Part shown: piece after piece, positions 22,471-34,790 of the stretch
Position numbering within the stretch: position 1 is the first letter of the stretch
Layout: each line of letters begins with the position of its first letter
Assembly (NCBI RefSeq): GCF_004798865.1
Contig: NW_025336481.1
Span: 33,268,299 to 33,332,298, forward strand
DNA from: Varanus komodoensis
Taxonomy: Eukaryota > Chordata > Lepidosauria > Squamata > Varanidae
DNA length: 64,000 nt
Direction: 5' to 3'
The notes under the pieces: model-generated
Seen by the model: the letters and a program-made list of their open reading frames with translations, nothing else
What the model was told of the DNA's origin: nothing
The model's database searches: none
Position numbers and translations under genes: made by a program

Positions 22471-23714
22471 CATGTCAAAATGAAGAGGTGGTAGAAAGTT
22501 CAGCAGGGACAGGATGTGAAAGATGCCATTGCAGTGCACTTCTGTAGTTGTCCTCATTGTATCACATGCATGCTAAAATGCCTCAATTTGCACTGGCCCC
22601 TAAGGACTATGAGGAAGGGACATTGCATGTGCAGCAGCTTGGGAAGTTTGACAACTTTTATGAAATGATCTGGTCCATTAGCAGAGGGAGTGATATCCAT
22701 ATTCAACATATCATTCTCATGGAATTGCTTAACAGCATCCACTTAACAGACAAATTTATGGACTAGTGTGTAGTTTCAAGCAGAATTTCATGCCTTTCTA
22801 AATGTTCCAGTGCAGTTCTTGACAGTTTAACAATCAAAATATGCATCAAAATAAAATTTGCAATCTAGGTTTATATAGGCATTTAAATAGGTAATTGGAG
22901 AAAATTTAAAACTCACACCCAAACACACATGCACACTTGCAGCTCAATGGAGATATGGAACCAAATTATCAGTAAAAATATGCCAAAAACTATGGACCAC
23001 AAGTAGTCAAGCAGACGCATCCATAGCATGGATCTTCCACTTACTGACTTATTTGCATCCGGTAACCACATCCCCTTTGGTTAGTGCTTGATGATGGGTA
23101 AGCAGCACGTTTTGTTCTCTTTCTTCTCCTTCTCACACATACACCCATCCTGCCCTGTGGGGCTTAATCTTGCTGAGCAAGCATTACCCCAGATCTCAGA
23201 CTTGAGATGAAAGCCATCATATATACAAGTAATTTCAAAATAACTCCTATGAATAGTTAATTCTTATACTATGTTTAGTTTAGGGTTATGATAAGTAAGC
23301 AGTTTTAGGCTTTAGGGCAACCTCTTATTTCTGTGTGGGGCAAACCATTTATTTCAAAAAGAGCACACATGATAATACAATAGAGTCATTATTAGTTGGT
23401 AGGCAGTCAGCATAAAAATCAAAACAAAGTTCAGTTCTTAATTGCTTATTGGGCATGACTAATCAGCATAAAATTCATCTATGATTCCAGCATTTCTTGC
23501 TACAAAGGGGTAAAAAGGGAAGAAAGAAATTCTTTCTGACAAAATGATCAGTTGCTGAGTGTTCACAAACTTCTGCGCTCCAAGGTAAAAGTGCTGCTTT
23601 CATGGGGCAGAAATATTTGATGGGACACCTGCACCCCTTGACTGAGAAGGTTTGCCATTTTTGTTTAGGAAAGAAAATGGAGGCAAGGGAGAGGGAAGAA
23701 CTGCAGGGCTATGT
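22471..23714. other. Unassigned DNA
   Basis: No repeat family recognised. The overlapping plus and minus frames at 22548-22766 are antiparallel mirrors of chance length. Confidence 0.4.
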
Positions 23715-24010
23715 ATATGACATCTAACACCAGTTCCATACTCACCTTCTTTGACTCCCCATATGTTTCTGGGTCAATTCAAGGTGTTGGTTATATTTTA
23801 TAAAGCCCAGCTTGGCTTAATGCCTAAGTACCCAAATGATCGCCTCCTCCTATACGTACTCACCGCACTTCCCTAAGCACCATTTCAGTCAGGATTCCAG
23901 AAGGTGTCTTGGCAAAAGATTTCCTTCCTTCTTGGGACTTTGCAGTTATAGAACCTCCTCTCCTTTGCAGGTCACCAGACACCTACATTGGCACATTTTA
24001 TGTGTTTTAG
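23715..24010 (+). mobile_element. L2-like LINE, reverse-transcriptase C-terminal region
   Basis: One frame encodes FKVLVIFYKAQLGLMPKYP followed by NDRLLLYV, matching the L2/CR1 'FKVLVITFKALYGLGP.YL.DRLS' block. The decayed C-terminal 'R.P' region follows. Truncated at both ends. An L2-like tail in the opposite orientation begins at its right side. Confidence 0.75.
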
Positions 24011-24335
24011 TTTTTTATTTAAAAGTTCTATACTGTCTTATATTTTGAAAGACTCTCAAGATGGCATACAAAAGAATTAAAAATGGAAAATCCAGGCAAA
24101 CAAGACTCAATTTAAAATAGAATAGATGATTTATATATTAAAACTAACATTTAAAAAACTGGGTAAATAAAAGGGTTTGGCTCTGAGCCAGCATGAATAC
24201 AGAGTCAGTGCCAGATGAACCTCTCTGAGAAGTGTTTTGCACAATTGGAGTGCAATTTTTCACAAGGCCCTTCTCCTACTAACAGCCCTCCTCACCACCT
24301 TTGAGAAAGGCTCTGGGAAAAGAGCAGATACTATT
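24011..24335 (-). mobile_element. L2-like LINE, inverse orientation
   Basis: TTTTTATTTAAAAGTTCTAT and then ACTGTCTTATATTTTGAAAG with CTCTCAAGATGGCATACAAA are the reverse of an L2-like terminus. The inward segment with CACAAGGCCCTTCTCCTAC followed by a Ser/Pro-like region is typical further inside the same element. Confidence 0.55.
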
Positions 24336-24606
24336 TACTGAAATATCTGTGAATTTGAGACTCTGTTGATATAGCTATACATGTCTTAGCCATATATGAT
24401 TTGTTCTACTTCATTCATAGCTGTGTGCTTAGCTATTTATGCAACTTTTTACTTGCTAGTTTTAGTGTTTAAGTGTGTGCATGGGGTATGCAGGATCAGC
24501 CCCTCTGGCCTAGTTACAGGTAATTAGTTAAGGAAAATCTTGAAGCCTAGTTGCACATTATGTATGAAGTGAACATCTGGTTTGCCACCCAGAATGTTAA
24601 AAACTG
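24336..24606. other. Unassigned DNA
   Basis: AT-rich complex sequence, nothing recognised. Confidence 0.4.
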
Positions 24607-24659
24607 GCTCTCCTCTCCTCTCCTCTCCTCTCCTCTCCTCTCCTCTCCTCTCCTCTCCT
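24607..24659. repeat. (CTCCT)n pentanucleotide microsatellite
   Basis: About ten perfect CTCTC/CTCCT-type pentamer units. The purine/pyrimidine strand asymmetry is complete over about 53 bp. Confidence 0.97.
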
Positions 24660-25890
24660 GCCTTGCTATGGAATAAAAAAGGACAAAGCATTCAAAACTG
24701 CCTGCTGTTCAGAAAACATTGGCATGCATTGCTATCCAAAGGCAGCTTCATACAGTTCCTTTTGTCATGGGTACACTCTGAATCTCTGCAGGCTTATTCA
24801 GAATGATGGAATGAGAGCTCAAAGAGTTTATGCACACGAAAATCAAAGCCAAAAAGGAGGAAGAAGTGGGACTTTCGCCTCCGCTCTAATGCTTCCCTTT
24901 CTGTTTACAGCAAGCTAAACGTGAAGGGCAAGTGCCTTCCTGGCTGCTGTTTAAGATAACGTATCACCAGTAAGTGGGTTGGTTTCAGGGTTTTGTTGTT
25001 CTTTGGTTGTCATTGAAGTGGCAGAAGATGTGAGAGGGGCCAGAGAAAGAGAACTGGGTACTGAAAAGAATACAGACAAAGCAAGGCAGACACTGCTAGG
25101 AAACCTTTGAAAGCATGTCTATGAACAGGGAGAGGGACACTTTACAGTCTGTGCTTACCTGTGTATTTGTTGGTAGTTCACTGGAATGAAACCTGACAAA
25201 GAGTGGAGCTTGCTGCTAAAAGTGCCAGCCCTACGTCGCATAGTCATCTTTTCCCCATAGCACTGAATTAGACCAACCCATGTAATTTTGCCCTCCTCAA
25301 ACCATAGCATTCAGGATCTGTAAATGCCCCCCTCCCCGCAAGCAAATGATGAGGGTGAATGCGAAGGTGGGAATGTGGCCACATGTGTCACATTCCAAAA
25401 GGTCAACATGGTGTTGGCTGCATCCCCCGCTGCTGAACGTTTTGCATCAATGGAAATGGGGCCGACATGTATGTGCTAGCATGATCCTCTTCCACTTGGA
25501 ATGTGCAAGGGGCCATCTTCAAGATAGTCAGCGTTCCATGAACATCGGCTGGCCATCCCTCTAGCTAGCAAAGCATAGTTGCTAACGTACTGGTCCAGCT
25601 CTTGCTTTTGAGAGTCTTACTAGCCCCTACAGCACTATTTGATGAAAAGAGAGGCTATTCAAATGTAAGTAACACCCAAATCAATCACTAGATAAGCCAT
25701 TGTTTCTCAGCCACAGTTCATCAATATTTGTAATATGAAAATAATAATATTGGCCAACCTTTTGAAGACATTGTAGGGGTTAAATAGTGTATATGTAATA
25801 CACTACATAAACACATGTAAATAAATAAATATAGCAAGCTCTGGAGACTTAAAAATCTACTGTGAGTGCTAATCCATACACAATCTATTG
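24660..25890. other. Unassigned DNA
   Basis: The stretch 25330-25570 is more G+C-rich and contains CpG words, but shows no recognised exon or repeat family. Around 25770-25840, AGGGGTTAAATAGTGTATAT and following words are faintly MIR-like. Confidence 0.35.
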
Positions 25891-25894
25891 AATT

Positions 25895-25990
25895 TATGAG
25901 TAGCCTGTCTTCCAACAATTCATGCTCAAGGCAAATCACAATCCAACAGAGGAAAAAGCAAGTCAAATTAGTATGTAAGATGTATCAAAT
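25895..25990 (-). mobile_element. Possible L2-like tail scrap, inverse
   Basis: CTGTCTTCCAACAATTCATG with CTCAAGGCAAATCACAATCC follows the word order of a reversed L2-like terminal block ('accacctttc...ctcaaggcggttcacaa'). Strongly diverged. Confidence 0.33.
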
Positions 25991-28360
25991 AACCCAAACA
26001 AGAAAACATTATTAATGAAATAAACCATTGCACATTTCTTTATCCAAGTAAACATGGATGAAACAAACAGTATTATTTTCTCATAAATTTGATTTTTTTA
26101 AATGTCAAGATATTTCTTTGCTAAATAAATAAGAACTGTGTGATTATTTCTTATAAAAATACTTGAAGAATTCTCACTTTATGCAGCAACCAGACTGAAT
26201 AGGTACAACTGTTCCAACATGTAAAGAACTAGAATGTACCTACCTGCTTAATCATGTAAGAAAAAAAGAGGTCTTCGTCCCAATGGGTTGACTACATAGC
26301 AATTCAAATCCAGACTTTTAATCACATAACACAATGAATCTCTTTGCTTTGATATCTCTGACATTCAATTTTTTCTTTAATCGAGGTGGGGTCCAAAATG
26401 GAGGATGTTGTGTATTTAGTACATTATTATCAAAACTAAACTGAAATAAAATCTTACTTCTACTTGCAGGAAAAGTTACCTGTCCACAGGAAGGAAGCTG
26501 ATGGAAGAAGTATGCTAGAGAGAATGACTTGTCCCATGTTCCAGTCAGAGTCAACTCAGAGAAAGAAGGAATGTAAAGCAAAGTAACATTTGCAGAGAAA
26601 CATACAAGAGAAGACAGTTGGACAGTCTGAGAAAAATGGCTTTCTGAAATTTTTCACGTTATTTGTGAACAACCGAATTGGAGTAGCCATTTCACCAAAT
26701 GTTTTCTGGAGAGAAAATCAAATTGTCTAAGTTTAGGCAGGGGTAAAACAAGTTTTGAAAAAAAAAATTCTCCAGAAAGTCTCTTCTGAAAAAATAATAT
26801 TACGAAAATTAGTTCAGACTGATGGATGAAAGAAACCACATGCTGAAAAAGAAGAACCGGAAGGATTAATGGTGAAGCCCATTGTTTCCTTATACAATAT
26901 TAGTATAATATTATATAATATTAGAGCCAAATCCACAATTCCTGTATTCCCTGGTATGTTCTGGTTAACAATATCTCAGCAATGTTGATTGTGACTGTGA
27001 TGTAGGCATCTTTGATCTCTTAGACTTTACAACAAATAGCAATTACAGTAGAGACACTATGTGCCTTTTGCTCAGATTGGTCCAAATACAATTAAAAAAT
27101 TCCTTCCTAACTATGGAAAAAAGAGAGAGCAGGAGTGGGAAAGTGCTATTTGATAGTTCCTTAACATGTAAAAACTTGCAGGTATCTGCTAAGTTCATTT
27201 TTCAAAAGATATGGAAGAATGTGATTTACTCTACAGATGGTAGCTGCTAATTGTTCACTGAAGTATTATGTATGTGACATCTGGAGAAGCAAAATCAGAT
27301 GTTAACCTTACATTTTGTTTCAGACCCGAGAATATATGTCTTGAGTCCCATACATTTAACTTCAGTAATATGCACCATAAGGCAGGGTCATTATTAGACC
27401 CCGGCTACTAAGACTTTCGTTAATGGATTCAGGTGCTACATGCCAGCCACAATGTCCTTCCTAAAATATGAATCTGCTTTACAGCCAAAATTATTTAATA
27501 CCTAGAGAGAGATTTAATTTGATGGGTGGGATAGGAGAAAGAAATGGAAAGCTGCAACCATTTTCTCTAACAGGGGCTCCTAGTTCCCTTCTCCTATGCA
27601 TCGCTCTGTCAGTCTCAACCTGAAATTTACCTGTACCCATTTCATTACACATCCAACTGAACTTTGGCAGCTTCAATCTGATGGTAGCCGTTTTGTTTCC
27701 CAACAATGTGCTGTACCAATCCAATGTTTGGTGCATCTTAAGGAGAACAAAATGACAACTGCTAGGCAACTGGCTATAATTTATCACTTTTCTGGTTAAA
27801 AAGAAGAATACGGCAGTAAGAACAAGACATATTGTCATTCTGCTGCTCTGTGATCCAAGCCCTTTCCCCTCAAACTTTAAGGAGACAGCTATATAATGGC
27901 CCAATGAAGCCATTTTGCTGAAGACCTCTTCAGAACCATTACAAATGCCATTGCCTCAAACATATAATCAGGACAAGGCTTCCTTTTGTTGACATTTTAA
28001 CAAAGAGGGGATTTAATTTCCAAGCACCCATTGACTGAAAATAATTGCTTTATATACGAATTCTCCCTATAAATCTGAACATGATCTCTGTTGCCCTACT
28101 CTGCTCTCACAAACTCTTGTGACACACAAATGCTTTCAACATTTCTATCTCCCAAAAGCACACACTTTGAAATATAGACCTCACCAAACATGCTCACAAG
28201 CCACCAATGTTTAAGTCCTGTTGGCTTGGAAGGATCTCAAGCACTAGCATGTAGAATCAGGGGTTCTTCCAAGGTGTTTGAAAATGTGTAGATCCCTTAC
28301 CCTTGGCAAGGCTGTGAAGGATAGCACATTTTGGAAGGCATTTGTTCATTTATTGTTTTT
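25991..28360. other. Unassigned DNA
   Basis: AT-rich. A self-complementary AT block (TTAGTATAATATTATATAAT) lies near 26900. The 140-codon minus frame at 27491-27913 resembles no known family and is within chance expectation. Confidence 0.35.
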
Positions 28361-28364
28361 TTCT

Positions 28365-28500
28365 TTTTTTTGTTATGTGTGGTCCAGTCATCTCCAACTC
28401 CAACCTATCAATGAATGCCTTCCAAGATGTCCTGTCCTTCATAGTCCTGCTCAGGTTGCCACAACTTGATGGCACATGACAACAACAACAATTCTCTGCA
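28365..28500 (-). mobile_element. BovB/RTE-like fragment with SINE-like tail
   Basis: On the minus strand a frame reads LSRTMKDRTSWKAFIDR, matching the BovB C-terminal 'LSRAVEDRTFWRSLIHR' block. On the plus strand the same interval ends ACTTGATGGCACATGACAAC and then (AAC)n, the ending shared by squamate BovB-mobilised SINEs. The mixed orientation suggests a rearranged or nested copy. Confidence 0.55.
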
Positions 28501-30174
28501 GCCATAACAGCAAAAAATACCAATTGCACAAGAGATGAACAGCAATCCTTACTTGGATCTGATGAGAACATTCTTCTAGGCAATTAAAGCTTTCAGACTC
28601 TTTCAGTCAAAATAGATACGCATATCAATGGCAGCTTAATTTGCTTGTCTCATCCTGCAAACAGATGAAACCAGTCCCACACCAAAACTGTATAAAGCAA
28701 TCTGGCCAAATGACAGAGGGTGTTACTGATCCTTCAAATACCCTTAAATTGGTGGCATGTTTGTACGAATCCTACAGTAGTTATGAAATAGCTCAGTACA
28801 GTTCAGTATGACATTGCTAATATGTAGTATTCAGTTCATCAGCTCTCCCAATTCAAAATTAAATAGCGTATCATCATATGAATAATTTTGCAGAAGTCCC
28901 TTCGTTATCTGGCTTTTATCCTAGTTTTATAATTGCAGGCTGTCCCTTTATAGGATCTACCTATGTGTTACAATTGTGACCTATCCATTGGAATTCAGCT
29001 TGTGCCAAATGCTTATAAAATGGAGGGTGAAGAGCAGAAGAGGATTTATCTGCTGAAACCCCTTGACCTCATCACATTGTACTAGAAGAAGGCTGCTTTG
29101 CAGAATTTCCTCTGAAGGCTATCCACCATTTTTTGATGGAAGCAAGTATTTGCTGCCCCTCTGTCCAGAAATGATGTCAGCTCTATAGCATTGTGGAAGT
29201 TGCAAAATTGTGGGTATGCTGCAGCAGCAGTACATAATGAAACAACCCTGGGGAAGGAGGGAAAAAGAACTTGCACTACTATTCCTGCTAATATTGCCAT
29301 CTCTGGGAAATTGTTGCAGAAATTTTGGCTACCTCTCTGAGAAATGTGTTGACATGGTGTCCACGGTTACTCAGCCCATAAATATATTTAAGAATTTTAG
29401 GAGGTTGTTTCTGAACAACCCTGGACTAGCACCACAGTCCTTTAGCCTGAGTGCGCTTTAAAAAAATATGTCAAGGAAATATTCGACTCATGCGCAGGAT
29501 GGGACACGTCTGTTTTGCTGCTACAGATATGTCTGTATAAATTTTGACTGAAACATTTTGGAATTCTTAGTGTCTAAAAGAATGTTTTAACAGATGGATA
29601 ACTACTGCAAGCTGGCTGATCTATCATTGCCCATCTCATAAAATCCTACTGTCCTTGAACTCAGTATTGGCCCTGTTCTAAACTATATGTCTGCCACCAA
29701 CAATCACATCCATTTTGCCCCTTAGTGGGTGATGAAGATATAACAGGACACAGAAATTCTATCCATAATCTATGGCCCTGCAGGGGAAAGTTTATGTGCA
29801 CGTATGTACAGCCTGAGTAATTCATTCTACAGACATCATCCATTAAGCTTAAGTGCCAAAATGATATTGTATAAAATTTTAGTTATCTGACTGTTTTTAT
29901 GCAAAGTTGCTGTATGATTCATAGACAATGTATTCATGTACTATCTTTCTGTACAGTGATATTCAAAGCTGTAAAAAACCTTCTTCATGCTCTTCTAGTT
30001 AAGACTTGCTGGCACAGTACTGTTACCAAAGATTTCCTTGAAACTTAATAAAGCTTTGGAGCACAGCATCTCTTTCAACTATGGTGACTGGGAAAGGTGG
30101 TAGGAAGATTTTGGGGTCATAGAAAGGAAGCAATGGGAAACATCAGACAGAAAAAGCAGGAATGAATGAATTTG
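28501..30174. other. Unassigned DNA
   Basis: No family recognised. Includes a short (GCA)n-like GCTGCAGCAGCAG near 29218. Frames of chance length only. Confidence 0.4.
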
Positions 30175-30375
30175 TAAGGTTTGCTTTCTCTCTTGTTCAT
30201 CCAATCTTAAATTTGGTTCACCCAACTTTACATTTTTTATTCACCAATATATTTTAATGTTTTATTAAATAGGCTTTTTATATTGGCCTTCTTTGTATTT
30301 TATGTATTTTTCTAGTGAACTCCTTGGGGATTTTAGGATATCATGCTGTATTCAGAGAGTTAAATAATGAATAAA
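30175..30375 (+). mobile_element. L2-like LINE 3' tail
   Basis: The T-rich UTR leads to GTGAACTCCTTGGGGATTTT, then AGGATATCATGCTG and AATAATGAATAAAG. The organisation matches the other L2-like tails in the window, with heavy divergence. Confidence 0.5.
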
Positions 30376-31214
30376 GTAGAAAGGAAGAGCATATTAGATC
30401 TGTCATCAATATTTTCTCCTTATTGACCATCTGTGCATGTAGAGAAACTAGCTACCATTGTTACCTCCACATGGCAGGGGAAACACAACTCAGACATTTC
30501 CTGCTCAGGAAGCAACTAACACCTACACTGCCTTGTGTAACACGCTGTAAAAAAACATTTTAAAAGCTTCTTTATGTTTAAATCCTATCTAAGAAAGATT
30601 TTAGTATTTGAAGGCTGCTTCTATTTTAATTAAAATAAACCAGTGTCCTTTAAATAAATAAAAAGAAATATAATTTGTTTCAAACTAGATATGGAAGGCA
30701 AACAAAGACACATATATATTGGCCCTTTGTACTGGGTAATGCCTTATGCTAATGGATACCAAACCAAACTCCCAGCACCCTAGTGGAATCTTCAGCTAAT
30801 TATTTCTTCCAAGCTGTTTTCTTTAAGTTGTCCTATTTGACCTTCGGTTCAAAAGTGACATACATACAAATGATATTTTGATATGTTAATGCTAGTGCTG
30901 TAGTACTTCATTCCCCTCTAAGGTCTTATTACTTTATTGCCAAATGTAGTTCTAAACCCCTTAGCAAGGAATAAGTTAGCAAAAATATTTCATTTTTTAA
31001 AAATCACCATATAGGAATATTTTAATACTACCTAAATACATCCTTCAAAAATTTAGGTCACAATCAAGAGCAAGCGACTGTAAACTAATTGATTCTAAGG
31101 TGTTTAGGTGCTTTGGACTCCGTGCTGGATTGTAGGTTTTCAGTGTTAAATTCCAAGTAAAAAATAGACATTTATTCCCAAAAAGTCTTAATGAAGCCAG
31201 GTATATGAATTTGT
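30376..31214. other. Unassigned DNA
   Basis: AT-rich complex sequence; nothing recognised. Confidence 0.4.
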
Positions 31215-31250
31215 GAGAACTTACTCTCAAGTAGGGGTGCATAAGAATTA
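31215..31250. repeat. Dispersed 'GGACTTACTT' motif copy
   Basis: GAGAACTTACTCTCAAGTAG followed by GGGTGCATAAGAATTA is a diverged copy of the same short motif. Confidence 0.4.
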
Positions 31251-31284
31251 AGTCTTGGGGATTTTATTATCTAACTTTCTAAAA

Positions 31285-31355
31285 AATACTAATGGTTGCA
31301 GCTCATTCGGAATGCTGCAAGTTATATTTTTGCACACTTAGGTAAACATGGTGAT
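31285..31355 (+). mobile_element. L2-like reverse-transcriptase scrap
   Basis: One frame reads LQLIRNAASYIFAHLGKH. The LQL(I/V)xNAA block is a hallmark of L2/CR1 reverse transcriptases just downstream of the catalytic domain. About 70 bp survive. Confidence 0.6.
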
Positions 31356-31469
31356 GAACTGAACAGTGATGAAAAATCAGTGGAGAAAATGATAACTGAA
31401 GTAAGCTTTCTTTATGAACAAGGGTTAACCTATTTGGGTATTCTATTAGATTTAAAGTGATAGCTAAGA

Positions 31470-31895
31470 GGAAACCTCACGAAGGATTTCTATAACAAGG
31501 CACAGTGTGGAGAATATGGACAGGGCAAACTGTATACCATCTTTTCTAATTCTAAAATCTAAGGTCATCCTACAAAGTTCCCTGCAAGGAGAGTTAAGAC
31601 GAAAGTTCTTCACACAATTCCAAATGAATTTGGCAAAGGTAACTAGATGACAAAGCTTGAAAAGTGAATTAGCCAAATTTCATGGAGCTCAGGTCTATCA
31701 ATCATGTTGTGATAATGGCTATAAGTAGCCTTCAGGTTCAGAGGCAACTGGCCATAACAATCTGTTGCTGCAGAGGTTGTTTATTGCCTTGAAGATCTTG
31801 TGGGATTCCTGGAGGCATCTTTCTTGCCAGTCAGTGCTGGACTAGATGGACCTGTGGATTGATCCAGCAGAACCCTTCATATGTTCTTAAGATTA
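31470..31895 (+). mobile_element. CR1-like LINE 3' end
   Basis: The right part carries GCTGGACTAGATGGACCTGT, then GATTGATCCAGCAGAACCC and ATATGTTCTTAAG. This matches the common squamate ending 'gctggactagatgggcc...cctgatccagcagggct...atgttcttatg'. The left part preserves the TTCATGGAGCTCAGGTCTAT block normally about 200 bp inward. 5'-truncated. Confidence 0.7.
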
Positions 31896-32935
31896 TCATT
31901 CTTGGCCTTCTTTTCCTGCCTTCATCTTCTTTCTCTCTAGCTGGGGCAAATACATCAAGCTCTCTAGACTTCAGCCAGCATTCAATAAACTTTTATTCTT
32001 ATCTATCTTTTTAGCTGTGATGGTGGCTTACAGTACTTCTTTAGATTACATCTGCCTCCAGCCATGTTTTGCTAACTGATCTTGTAACTGGGTGCCTGGG
32101 TTCTTTCAAATCTGTCATCGTTAATGCAGATAAACAGCAGTTTATCTCCATGTGTTTAATAAAGCTTGAGATATTCTGAGCAGAAGTCATTTAAATTTGA
32201 TCCATCAGTGACAGAAGACAAATTTAGAAGACAACCCGTCGTAATGCAATGTAAACTACATCTATGGCTTGGTTCACACATACATGTCTATCATTTGGCG
32301 TGTGTGTTTTAGTTCACATTTCTGTTATAGTTCATGACTGTTCCGTGAACATGCAAACAGACTTTTCTGAAAAACATCATGTTGGATCAGGAGAGGTCCT
32401 GCTTATGGTTTCATGTCCACTATGTGCCATCTTCTGAAGAAAGCTATATGCCGATGTTGCAGTCGCTGAATTATGCATATTGTGAAAAAATGATTTTTTC
32501 CAAGGTGAAAGTTTAACTGTCATGTTTTCTTTCAATGACTGAAGGGATTAACAGTAGAAGAGAACATGTGCCTTTTACTGGAGGCTTGATCTTGAGGAAA
32601 GATACATTATAAATACCATCTGTTGGTGGAAGTGCAGTTATTGTAACAATTAAGAGGGAAAGGAGATCGGGTTTCCCTTTTACATACGGGATGGGAGCAT
32701 TGAAACAGGTACAATCAGATTTGAGAATAACTGGATGTTTTAAAGTCGTCCATTCATCTTACATTTAAGCAGTGGTGTTGTGATGAATGTAAGCCACACC
32801 AAAGATGACTGGCTACGGGTTCTGAGTGGAACAAATCCTAGGAGACATCTGGGTGAGTTTGTCTGGGAAATGTTTGTCTGATGAAACTCTGGCCTCTGTT
32901 AAAAAATGGGACAAATGGACATTTGTCTTTATGAG
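31896..32935. other. Unassigned DNA
   Basis: No repeat family or exon recognised. Confidence 0.4.
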
Positions 32936-32941
32936 GAAAGA

Positions 32942-33001
32942 TGGTAACTGACAGCATGTAAAACAGCATGTAAATCTGGTAACTGACAGCATGTAAAACA
33001 G
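32942..33001. repeat. 35-bp direct duplication
   Basis: The 25-bp block starting TGGTAACTGACAGCATG occurs at 32942-32966 and again, identical, at 32977-33001. The period is 35 bp and a shortened echo (CAGCATGTAAATC) lies between. Perfect identity implies a recent event. Confidence 0.9.
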
Positions 33002-33860
33002 AAGTGCAAGAATGCCTGCCAGTGAAGAGACAAAGACTCCTGGGCAGCCTTCAGAGGAGAGTGCTGAAGCCTGAGCGAGCATGGGTGGTCATGATCTAAG
33101 GAGAGAGCAACCTGGATCAAGTTTTTGGGGCTAAATGTCCTTAATTGAAGCTTGCAAACAGCTGAGAGCTTCCTTTCTAACCCTATGCTAACCATAGCAG
33201 GCTGCTTTTCCAGCCCTCCTTGACGGCCCTGTGAATTAACTGGAATAAAGGGAAACTGGATAAAATTTGATTAGTTTTAGGGTGGCTTAACCTCTGATTG
33301 GTGGTAATAGTAACAATCCAGAAGAACTGTGTTTGAAGTAAGGATATCTAGAAACCTTATTCTTCACAAAAACAGCAGTCATAAATAACAAGCTTTCTTA
33401 TATTCTTTATCATTTTGTATTACACCTGTATCTCTGATCTGCTTGACTTATGCCACCTTAGCAAAAGTGAGTGTTTTAAATCAAGGGGTATAGAATTAGG
33501 GTGCTAGTGGAAGTGAAGGGAGGGCTTGCCTTATGTAGCAGTAGAAATGTCCCAGTGAAAAAGTGTCATTTTTCTACAAATACTCATATGTGAACTGGCC
33601 TATACAGAAATGTTATAGTGGAAACAAATTAGTGAGCATAATTTGAGCAACAGCTATTTGTTTTTAAATTTTCTTCGGACAGATAAAGGACACTGGTATG
33701 AATATTTTTATTAAAAAGAGATAGAGCACTATCCTTGAACTATTTTTTGTTTCATTCTTCTTCCTCTGTAAAGATATTTTCTGTCCACATTGGATTACAG
33801 TTTTGTGATAGAGCAGAATGACCCTAAATACAACTTCTGGCATTTCCAGAGGGCCTGTCT
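33002..33860. other. Unassigned DNA
   Basis: No repeat family recognised. Two overlapping minus-strand frames near 32813-33195 cover the duplication and are not called coding. Confidence 0.4.
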
Positions 33861-33865
33861 GACTT

Positions 33866-33985
33866 GAAGCCCTTCAGATCTTTGACCTGGAACTCCTGAA
33901 TGAGCCATTGACAATGATGAGGGGAAATGGAAGTTGTAGGCCAAAAGATCTGGAAGACTGCAAATTGTCATCTGCCCATGATTTA
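33866..33985. mobile_element. hAT-type MITE (degraded)
   Basis: CCCTTCAGATCTTTGACCTG and its mirrored half GGAAGTTGTAGGCCAAAAGA, then TCTGGAAGACTGCAAATTG, form the family hairpin. The right end (TCATCTGCCCATGAT) retains a trace of the 'ccatccctgat' terminus. Confidence 0.6.
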
Positions 33986-33989
33986 AAGC

Positions 33990-34115
33990 ATCAAGTAGTA
34001 GGTGATGGGAAAGACATTTACCTGAGAACCTAGAAACCTACTGCCAGAAGAGAATACTGGAATAGATGGACAATGGCCTCACCTGCTAAAAGGCAGCATT
34101 TTAAGTTCCTGAAGG
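33990..34115 (+). mobile_element. Squamate dispersed repeat, 3' end
   Basis: The run GAGAACCTAGAAACCTACTG, CCAGAAGAGAATACTGGAAT, AGATGGACAATGGCCTC and AAAGGCAGCATTTTAAGTTC follows a common squamate repeat ending ('agacaatactgagctagatggaccaatggtctgac...aaggcagcttcctatgttcc'). I cannot assign its class firmly; CR1-like or SINE are both possible. Confidence 0.5.
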
Positions 34116-34499
34116 GTGAAATGGAATTCCCTTCATCAAGTAGACACATTTGATTGCACAGGCCTCTTCCACATGATGGATGTTCCATTGCCCTTCAATA
34201 TTTAAACAACGTGCTGTGAAGTTGGATCATACCCAAGGTTGTGATTTTATTAGGAATAAGCCAAAAAATACCCATGTACTTCCTAGTAGCAATGCTCATA
34301 TTTCCTCCACTTGACAACCTGTGCTTTTCTCATGTGAGAAAATGCGGAATGTAAACTCTTTCTATAGAGTCATTTATTTGGCATGGCAAAGAGTGGGTTA
34401 TACACATCCATTCAGTTGAGGTAGAATGTCTCAAATGCAACTGACAGAAGTAAATTTGGTTTTTATGCAGGATCTAAACATGTATGGAATACTAATGTG
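34116..34499. other. Unassigned DNA
   Basis: Nothing recognised. Confidence 0.4.
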
Positions 34500-34790
34500 C
34501 TCATAAAGGACATTCTGACTACAACCATTTGTCATTTGCCAGGCTGTGTTTACCGACAGCCTGGGAAGGGCTGTAAGAGGAGAGAATCTCCAAAAAGCCA
34601 ATTTCTTTATTTCTCTTGTTTTATCACATTTTTGTCTCTTGAAATTTAGAATCGGTGGCTGGTAATTTGGAATGTGTCAGCTTCCCCAAACTTCAATCCA
34701 GCTGGATTTATAATCTATCACCTAATGCCAGCAAGGAAGTAATATGAATGCTTCTCTGCTCAGCAGAAAAGGAGCACAGAAATGCTAAAT
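34500..34790. promoter_or_regulatory. Candidate conserved non-coding block
   Basis: Complex repeat-free sequence with balanced composition and words such as CTGGATTTATAATCTATCAC. No transposon or coding signature. Inferred only from texture. Confidence 0.2.

Noticed and set aside
27491-27913. 140-codon minus-strand frame
   Set aside because: No family or exon context recognised. Length is at the chance maximum for the window.
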